DNA from: a bacterium
Lineage (GTDB): Bacteria; JACRDZ01; JAQUKH01
Direction of reading: 5' to 3'
Assembly (NCBI GenBank): GCA_028719205.1
Contig: JAQUKH010000051.1
Location: 1-11,477, forward strand
DNA length: 11,477 nucleotides
The notes beneath the pieces are model-generated. The model was not told the origin of the DNA and did not search any database. It was given only the letters and a program-made list of their open reading frames with translations. The translations under genes and the position numbers were made by a program. Of this stretch, positions 5,782 to 11,477 are shown one piece after another (the stretch's first letter is position 1; the number at the start of each line of letters is the position of its first letter).

Positions 5782-5802
5782 GGCAAGACAAAGGCGTCTG
5801 CT
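5782..5802 (+). promoter_or_regulatory. ANTAR-like hexaloop hairpin overlapping the first gltB leader terminator
   Basis: AGAC (5786-5789), loop AAAGGC (5790-5795), GTCT (5796-5799), extended by GGC/GCT (5782-5784 with 5800-5802) past a single bulged A5785. The loop has A1 and G4 and differs at one position from the P2 loop ACAGGC at 4540-4545. Its 3' half is the 5' arm of the terminator at 5793. Unlike the other leader, no separate upstream P1 hairpin fits between the predicted start site and this one, so the match to the dual-hairpin model is incomplete. Confidence 0.5.
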
Positions 5803-5828
5803 AAAATATCATTGCGGATGCTTTTTTT
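5793..5828 (+). terminator. First intrinsic terminator in the gltB leader
   Basis: GGCGTCTGC (5793-5801) pairs with GCGGATGCT (5814-5822), nine pairs including three G-U, extended by A-U pairs from 5790-5792 and followed by seven T (5822-5828). It lies only about 10 bases after the predicted transcription start, so it acts on the gltB transcript itself. Confidence 0.7.
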
Positions 5829-5846
5829 ATTTAAGGATTAATATTT

Positions 5847-5876
5847 AAAGAGGCGTCTATATGACGGCTCTTTTTT
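5847..5876 (+). terminator. Second intrinsic terminator in the gltB leader
   Basis: AAAGAGGCGTC (5847-5857) pairs with GACGGCTCTTT (5863-5873) except for one G-G mismatch, with a five-base loop, and runs into six T (5871-5876). It is 48 bases before the gltB start. Two terminators in tandem in one leader point to attenuation control. Confidence 0.7.
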
Positions 5877-5924
5877 AATTATGGAAGTGAAAGGCCGGAA
5901 GTTCCGGATAATGAGTAACTATTT

Positions 5925-8900
5925 ATGAATAAAATAGAAATATTTGAAAAAAATGGATTATATGACTCAAGGTTTGAACATGATGCCTGTGGTGTAGGTT
6001 TTGTATGTAACATCAAAGGTGTAAAGTCAAATGAGATTGTTAAACAGGGATTAGAAGTTTTACGCCGCTTGACACATCGCGGGGCAACCGGGGCAGACCC
6101 CAGGACAGGTGATGGCGCAGGTATATTGATCCAGATGCCGCATGAATTTTTTGTACGGAAAGCTGCGGAATCAAAAATTAAACTGTCTGAAGAAGGTTAT
6201 TATGGTACAGGCCTTGTTTTTTTACCGACAAATTTAAAGGATAACCAATTTTGCAAGGAAGTTTTCTCTAAAATTTTAAAAGAAGAAGGCCAGTCTATTC
6301 TTGGCTGGCGTAAGGTTGCGTTAAATAATAGCGAAATTGGTAAAACCGCACAGAAAAGTGAGCCGGTAATTGAGCAAATCTTCATCGGACGGAACAAAAA
6401 TATTAAAGATCAATTAGCTTTTGAAAGAGTTCTTTATATTATTCGTAAACGTGTTGAAAATGCTGTTCGAAATTCGGATATCATACAAAAATCATTTTTC
6501 TATATAACTAATCTTTCCAGTAAAACTTTTTCGTATAAAGGGCTTTTAATGCCGGCCCAGGTAGAAAATTTCTTTCTTGACCTGAAGGAAAATGACCTGA
6601 AAAGCTCGCTATGCTTAGTCCATTCCCGTTACAGTACAAATACATTTCCTACATGGGATTTATCACAGCCTTTCAGGTACTTAGCCCATAATGGTGAAAT
6701 AAATACCTTAAGAGGAAATATCAACTGGATGCGGGCCAGGGAAGGCCTGTTGAAAAGCAGCTTATTTGATAAAAAATTGAAAAACCTTTTCCCTGTTATA
6801 GTTCCCGGAGGCAGCGATTCAGCTGCGCTTGATAATGTTTTTGAGCTTTTAGTTTTGGCAGGAAGGCCGTTACCTGAAACAATGATGATGCTTATTCCAA
6901 GTGCCTGGGAACGTAACAATCTAATGGATGAAAAAGTTAAAGATTTCTATAAATATCATGCCTGTCTTATGGAACCATGGGATGGCCCTGCGGCGATCGC
7001 GTTTACTGACGGCTCAAAGATAGGAGCATTGCTCGATAGAAATGGACTTCGGCCGGCCCGGTATATCGTTACAAAAAATGATTTTGTGGTAATGGCTTCA
7101 GAAATGGGGGTTTTGGATATTCCGGCGGAAAATATTATTCATTCAGGACGGCTTGAACCGGGGAAAATATTTTTCATCGATACCGAGTTAGGCAAAATTA
7201 TTGATGATGCTGAAGTGAAAGAAAAAATGGCATCCCTGCAGCCTTACGCCGAATGGCTTGATAATATGCTTGACCTTGATGATATTGTTAAAAAAGATAC
7301 TTATGACAAAAAATCTGAAGATTTTGATCTTTTAGAAAATTTAAAGGCTTTTGGATATACCCGTGAGGATTTGAAATTAATAATAAAACCGATGGCTGAA
7401 ACTGCTCAGGAACCTGTTGGGTCAATGGGGAACGATACGCCTCTTGCGGTTTTATCAAATAAAAATCAGATACTTTATAATTATTTTAAGCAACTTTTTG
7501 CCCAGGTTACAAATCCTCCGGTGGATCCTATCCGTGAAGAGATCGTTATGAGCATGGAAAGTTATCTTGGCCCGGAAAAAAATATTTTTGAGGAGGGTCC
7601 TGCTCATTGCCTGAAGCTCAGAGTTAAGCAACCGGTTCTTTCTAATAAGGAGCTAACTTCGATCATTAATATTAAAGAAGGCGGGTTTAAAACTAAAGTA
7701 ATATCTGTTCTTTTTAAAGTTAAGAATGAAAAAGATTTTGAAAAGGTTTTAAATAAAATAGGTAAAGATGCTGAAAAGGCTATAAAAGAAGGGTTTACTT
7801 TTATTGTTTTGAGCGATCGCGGTATCGATAAGGATCATGCTTCCCTGCCTATGCTTCTGGCATTAGGCGCAGTACATCAGCATCTCGTCAAAAAAAGTAT
7901 GAGGAAACAGATAAGCATTTTTATTGAAAGCGCTGAACCCAGGGAAGTCCATCATTTCGCGCTTTTGTTCGGTTATGGCGCGGATTGTATCAATCCGTAT
8001 CTGGCGTATGAAGCCGTAAATGACCTGATCAAGCAGGATGAAATAAAATTAGATGAGAAGACGGCTAATTATAATTATATTAAAGCGGTAAATAAGGGGA
8101 TTTTTAAAATACTTTCTAAGATGGGAATTTCTACTTTGCAGAGTTATAAGGGTGCGCAGGTTTTTGAGGCGATTGGATTGAGCAAAGAGGTTATTGATAA
8201 GAGTTTCACAGGTACTGTTTCGCGGATAGGCGGGGCAAACCTTTCTATAATTGCCGCGGAATCTGTTTTAAGGCATAAAGAAGTTTATTCTGCCGGGAAT
8301 TTAAATGGAAATATTCTTGCGAGTGGAGGTCAATATCAGTGGAAGAAAGACGGAGAATTCCATTTATGGAATCCTGAAACTATCGCCGCTTTACAGGATG
8401 CCGTCAGAAATGAAGATTATCAGAAGTATAAAGAATTCGCCGGTATGATAAATGATCAGTCAAAAAATCCTGCCACGCTCAGAAGTGTATTAAAGCTAAG
8501 AAAAACTAACTCTATTCCTTTGGATGAAGTTGAACCGGTTGAAAAAATATTTAAACGTTTTGTCACCGGAGCGATGAGTTTTGGCTCTATAAGCAAGGCC
8601 GCGCATGAAAGTTTAGCTATAGCGATGAACCGGATAGGCGGGAGGTCAAATACAGGTGAGGGAGGCGAGGATCCGCAAAGATTTACTCCAAGGCTTAATG
8701 GTGATTCATGCCGGAGCGCGATCAAACAGGTCGCGTCAGGCCGGTTTGGAGTGACCACTAATTATCTGGTTAACGCGGATGAGATCCAGATTAAAATATC
8801 ACAGGGCGCGAAACCTGGAGAGGGAGGCCAGCTGCCCGGACACAAGGTAAGCGCGATAATCGCGAAGACTCGTTATACGACAGCGGGTGTAACATTGATA

Positions 8901-10457
8901 TCTCCTCCACCCCATCATGATATCTATTCAATAGAGGATCTGGCTCAGCTTATTTATGACCTGAAAAATGTAAATCCAAAAGCAAGGATAAGCGTGAAAT
9001 TAGTATCAGAGATCGGTGTCGGGACAGTTGCAGCGGGTGTTGCTAAGGGGCATGCTGATATGATCTTAATTTCCGGCGGAGATGGAGGAACAGGCGCATC
9101 TCCTTTAAGTTCAATTAAACACGCAGGGCTTCCATGGGAATTAGGGCTTTCAGAAACGCATCAAACGCTTGTTTTGAATGACCTTCGAAGCCGTGTCAGA
9201 TTGCAGACCGACGGACAGATGAGGACAGGGCGTGATGTCGCGATAGCCGCGATGTTAGGCGCGGAGGAATATGGTTTCTGCACATCAGCTTTAATTATAT
9301 TAGGATGCGTGATGCTTAGGCATTGCAACCTTAATAATTGTTCAGTGGGAATTGCCACACAGGATGAATATTTAGAAAGTAAATTCCGTGGCAGGTCGGA
9401 AGACATAGTTACATATTTCAATTTTGTTGCGAGGGAACTGCGTGAGATCATGGCCGGACTTGGTATAAGGAAAATGGATGAATTGATCGGTGAAACACAA
9501 TTATTGGAAGTTAACGAAGCAATTCTTCCCTGGAAGGCAAAGGGGATAGATATGTCCCGCATTCTTTACAAGCCTGAAATGCCGAAAGATGTTGGCCGTT
9601 TTTATACTACCCCGCAGGACCATAATATCAATGATGTTTTAGATAGAAAATTAATAAAACTTTCACAGCCTGCTTTAAAAGAAAAAAAACAGGTTAAAAT
9701 TGAACTACCGATAGAGAACATTAATAGGACTACAGGCGCGATGTTAAGCGGTGAGATCTGTACAAAATACGGAGAGGAAGGGCTTTCACCTGATACTGTT
9801 TACTGTAAATTTAACGGTGTGTCGGGCCAGAGTTTCGGAGCATTTTTAGCAAAAGGAGTAACTTTTGAACTGGAAGGAATGGCTAATGATTATGTCGGAA
9901 AAGGTATTTCCGGCGGGAAGATCATTATTTATCCGGATAAAAAATGCGGGTTTAAAGCGGAAGAAAATATTATTATGGGAAACACTACATTCTATGGCGC
10001 GATATCAGGCGAAGCGTATATCCGAGGGGTTGCGGGTGAAAGATTTTGTATAAGGAATTCCGGATTGTACGCGGTAGTTGAAGGTGTAGGCGACCATGGC
10101 TGTGAGTATATGACCGGGGGCAGGGTCGTGGTTCTTGGAAAAACCGGAAGGAATTTTGCCGCGGGAATGTCAGGCGGGATAGCCTATATTTATGATAAAG
10201 ATAAGAGCTTTAAAGATAAATGCAACATGGAAATGGTTAAACTGGAAGGATTGGGAAAAGAAGACGCGGAAATTATCGAAAAACTGATATCATCACATTA
10301 TAAATATACTCAAAGCCAGTTGGCAAAAAATATAATGGATAGTTTTGAATCCGAGATAAATAAATTTGTTAAAGTAATGCCGATGGAATATAAAAGAATA
10401 CTTGATTTGAAAAAATTAGAAGAAAAAAAAGGTTTGGGTGAGGTATCGGAGGGGTAA
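5925..10457 (+). CDS. gltB: Glutamate synthase (NADPH) large/alpha subunit
   Basis: 1510 residues, the usual full length. It converts glutamine plus 2-oxoglutarate to two glutamates, acting with GltD in the cytoplasm after glutamine synthetase. A 21-residue propeptide precedes the catalytic Cys22 (FEHDACGVGFV), which should become N-terminal after cleavage. The class II amidotransferase domain runs to about 430, with HNGEINTLRGN from 255. A central domain covers about 470-750. The FMN-binding synthase domain (about 800-1200) shows GEGGEDP from 911, SPPPHHDIYS, GGDGGTGASP from 1051 and the 3Fe-4S ligands C1128, C1134 and C1139 (C-x5-C-x4-C). The C-terminal GXGXG beta-helix domain includes GDHGCEYMTGG from 1389. 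No key residue is missing. It follows a 140-base leader with two terminators. The ribosome site is weak (GAG about 9 bases before ATG). Its TAA overlaps the gltD ATG by one base. Confidence 0.97.
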   Translation: MNKIEIFEKNGLYDSRFEHDACGVGFVCNIKGVKSNEIVKQGLEVLRRLTHRGATGADPRTGDGAGILIQMPHEFFVRKAAESKIKLSEEGYYGTGLVFLPTNLKDNQFCKEVFSKILKEEGQSILGWRKVALNNSEIGKTAQKSEPVIEQIFIGRNKNIKDQLAFERVLYIIRKRVENAVRNSDIIQKSFFYITNLSSKTFSYKGLLMPAQVENFFLDLKENDLKSSLCLVHSRYSTNTFPTWDLSQPFRYLAHNGEINTLRGNINWMRAREGLLKSSLFDKKLKNLFPVIVPGGSDSAALDNVFELLVLAGRPLPETMMMLIPSAWERNNLMDEKVKDFYKYHACLMEPWDGPAAIAFTDGSKIGALLDRNGLRPARYIVTKNDFVVMASEMGVLDIPAENIIHSGRLEPGKIFFIDTELGKIIDDAEVKEKMASLQPYAEWLDNMLDLDDIVKKDTYDKKSEDFDLLENLKAFGYTREDLKLIIKPMAETAQEPVGSMGNDTPLAVLSNKNQILYNYFKQLFAQVTNPPVDPIREEIVMSMESYLGPEKNIFEEGPAHCLKLRVKQPVLSNKELTSIINIKEGGFKTKVISVLFKVKNEKDFEKVLNKIGKDAEKAIKEGFTFIVLSDRGIDKDHASLPMLLALGAVHQHLVKKSMRKQISIFIESAEPREVHHFALLFGYGADCINPYLAYEAVNDLIKQDEIKLDEKTANYNYIKAVNKGIFKILSKMGISTLQSYKGAQVFEAIGLSKEVIDKSFTGTVSRIGGANLSIIAAESVLRHKEVYSAGNLNGNILASGGQYQWKKDGEFHLWNPETIAALQDAVRNEDYQKYKEFAGMINDQSKNPATLRSVLKLRKTNSIPLDEVEPVEKIFKRFVTGAMSFGSISKAAHESLAIAMNRIGGRSNTGEGGEDPQRFTPRLNGDSCRSAIKQVASGRFGVTTNYLVNADEIQIKISQGAKPGEGGQLPGHKVSAIIAKTRYTTAGVTLISPPPHHDIYSIEDLAQLIYDLKNVNPKARISVKLVSEIGVGTVAAGVAKGHADMILISGGDGGTGASPLSSIKHAGLPWELGLSETHQTLVLNDLRSRVRLQTDGQMRTGRDVAIAAMLGAEEYGFCTSALIILGCVMLRHCNLNNCSVGIATQDEYLESKFRGRSEDIVTYFNFVARELREIMAGLGIRKMDELIGETQLLEVNEAILPWKAKGIDMSRILYKPEMPKDVGRFYTTPQDHNINDVLDRKLIKLSQPALKEKKQVKIELPIENINRTTGAMLSGEICTKYGEEGLSPDTVYCKFNGVSGQSFGAFLAKGVTFELEGMANDYVGKGISGGKIIIYPDKKCGFKAEENIIMGNTTFYGAISGEAYIRGVAGERFCIRNSGLYAVVEGVGDHGCEYMTGGRVVVLGKTGRNFAAGMSGGIAYIYDKDKSFKDKCNMEMVKLEGLGKEDAEIIEKLISSHYKYTQSQLAKNIMDSFESEINKFVKVMPMEYKRILDLKKLEEKKGLGEVSEG
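10448..10454 (+). promoter_or_regulatory. Shine-Dalgarno GGAGGGG for gltD inside the gltB end
   Basis: The purine-rich GGAGGGG precedes ATG 10457 by two to four bases and overlaps the last gltB codons. With the TAATG overlap it supports translational coupling and fixes the gltD start. Confidence 0.75.
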
Positions 10458-11477
10458 TGGCTGACCTTAGAGGTTTCATAAAAATTAAAAGAAAAAAACC
10501 GGAATATCGCCCTGTTTGCGAGCGTGTAAAAGATTTCGGAGAAGTAACAATATTGCGCAAACTGGAACATTCACAGGAACAATCACTGCGTTGTATGGAT
10601 TGCGGAACGCCGTTTTGTCACTGGGGTTGTCCATTGGGGAATATTATTCCCGAGTGGAATTATTTATTGTCTAATGGTAAGATCGAAAAGGCGGTTGAGC
10701 TTCTGCAGTCGACTAATAATTTTCCTGAATTTACCGGAAGGATCTGCCCCGCGATATGCGAATTTGCCTGCGTTTTAGGAATCAATGATGACGCGGTCAC
10801 TAATCGTGAAAATGAATTAGCGATAGTTGAAAACGCGTTTAAGCAGGGTTTTATTAAAGCGAATCCGCCGAAAAAACGCACACGTAAAAAAGTCGCGGTT
10901 GTAGGTTCAGGCCCCGCGGGAATGGCCTGCGCCGATCAGTTAAATAAATACGGGCATAACGTGACAGTTTTTGAGCGGGATGATAAAATCGGAGGGATTC
11001 TGCGTTATGGAATTCCTGATTTTAAACTGGAAAAAAATATTATTGACCGCCGCGTTGAAATTTTAAAAAAAGAAGGTATAAAATTTAAAACAAAAATCAA
11101 TGTAGGGGTTGATAAATCCATAGCGGAATTGAAAGAAAAATTTGACGCGATCTGTTTAGCAGGCGGGAGCAGGTCTCCGCGTGACCTGAAAATTGAGGGA
11201 AGAGAATTAAAAGGTATCCATTTCGCGATGGATTTTCTGATACAGGCGAATCACCGCAATAACGGGAAAAAAATATCAAAAGATAAACTGATAGATGTTA
11301 AAGATAAAAATGTAGTGGTTATCGGCGGCGGTGACACAGGCGCCGATTGTATAGGTGTGGCCCACAGGCAAGGCGCGAAATGTGTGGTTCAACTGGAAAT
11401 TTTGCCGTGTCCGCCGAAAGAACGCACACGCGATTTTCCCTGGCCGAAATATCCGATGCTTTTCAAAAGTTCTACCA
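10457..11477 (+). CDS. gltD: Glutamate synthase (NADPH) small/beta subunit (3'-partial)
   Basis: 340 residues are visible before the window ends; the family is about 470-500 residues, so roughly the last third is missing. GltD is the FAD flavoprotein that takes electrons from NADPH and passes them through two 4Fe-4S clusters to GltB. Seen here: cluster ligands C46, C49, C54, C58 (C-x2-C-x4-C-x3-C) and C97, C101, C105 (CPAICEFAC); the FAD Rossmann motif VVGSGPAG (148-155); the following FERDDKIGGILRYGIP; and the NADPH Rossmann motif VVIGGGDTGADC (287-298). The presence of this subunit marks the enzyme as the bacterial NADPH type rather than the single-subunit ferredoxin type. No frameshift is seen. 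Start chosen from the TAATG overlap and GGAGGGG site. Confidence 0.95.
   Translation, partial: MADLRGFIKIKRKKPEYRPVCERVKDFGEVTILRKLEHSQEQSLRCMDCGTPFCHWGCPLGNIIPEWNYLLSNGKIEKAVELLQSTNNFPEFTGRICPAICEFACVLGINDDAVTNRENELAIVENAFKQGFIKANPPKKRTRKKVAVVGSGPAGMACADQLNKYGHNVTVFERDDKIGGILRYGIPDFKLEKNIIDRRVEILKKEGIKFKTKINVGVDKSIAELKEKFDAICLAGGSRSPRDLKIEGRELKGIHFAMDFLIQANHRNNGKKISKDKLIDVKDKNVVVIGGGDTGADCIGVAHRQGAKCVVQLEILPCPPKERTRDFPWPKYPMLFKSST

Noticed and set aside
9161-9562. Leftward open frame of 133 codons inside gltB
   Set aside because: It is a shadow of the conserved FMN/3Fe-4S region of gltB on the opposite strand.

Overview
This window is AT-rich bacterial DNA. I cannot name the organism. The mix of a secreted TIG/LVIVD-repeat protein, a DedA-PAP2 fusion, a YceI-family protein and two-component NADPH-type glutamate synthase suggests a Gram-negative-type, probably uncultivated lineage (something like Omnitrophota or a deltaproteobacterium-like group). 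That placement is low-confidence inference. There are no tRNA, rRNA, CRISPR, phage or insertion-sequence features.

Layout. (1) Bases 1-893, + strand: the tail of a KdpD-like histidine-kinase protein whose phosphoacceptor His is replaced by Tyr and which stops before any ATPase domain, followed in the same frame by a YceI-family protein lacking a signal peptide. (2) Bases 894-4316, - strand: a two-gene envelope operon with a recognisable sigma70 promoter (4351-4379). Its first gene is a DedA-PAP2 membrane fusion; its second is a secreted beta-propeller protein of about 14 LVIVD-type repeats that appears inserted into a TIG/IPT domain. It converges on the YceI gene with no bases between the stop codons. 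(3) Bases 4489-5729, + strand: a nitrogen-type operon with a structured leader, a class I glutamine amidotransferase-like protein and a small NtrC-derived Fis-type protein. (4) Bases 5750-11477, + strand: a strong sigma70 promoter, a leader with two tandem intrinsic terminators, then gltB (complete) and gltD (cut by the window end). Together these make NADPH-dependent glutamate synthase (GOGAT).

The most interesting part is RNA-level control. The leader at 4501-4599 has the architecture known for ANTAR antitermination targets: two small hairpins with six-base loops carrying A at position 1 and G at position 4, the second being mutually exclusive with a strong intrinsic terminator. The gltB leader at 5782-5876 repeats the second hairpin (loop AAAGGC against ACAGGC) over a first terminator and adds a second terminator. 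This suggests that both nitrogen units are switched by an ANTAR regulator encoded elsewhere. No ANTAR protein is visible in the window. How the unit works as a whole (GOGAT output, amidotransferase-like enzyme and Fis-type regulator under shared antitermination) is inference from gene order and leader structure.
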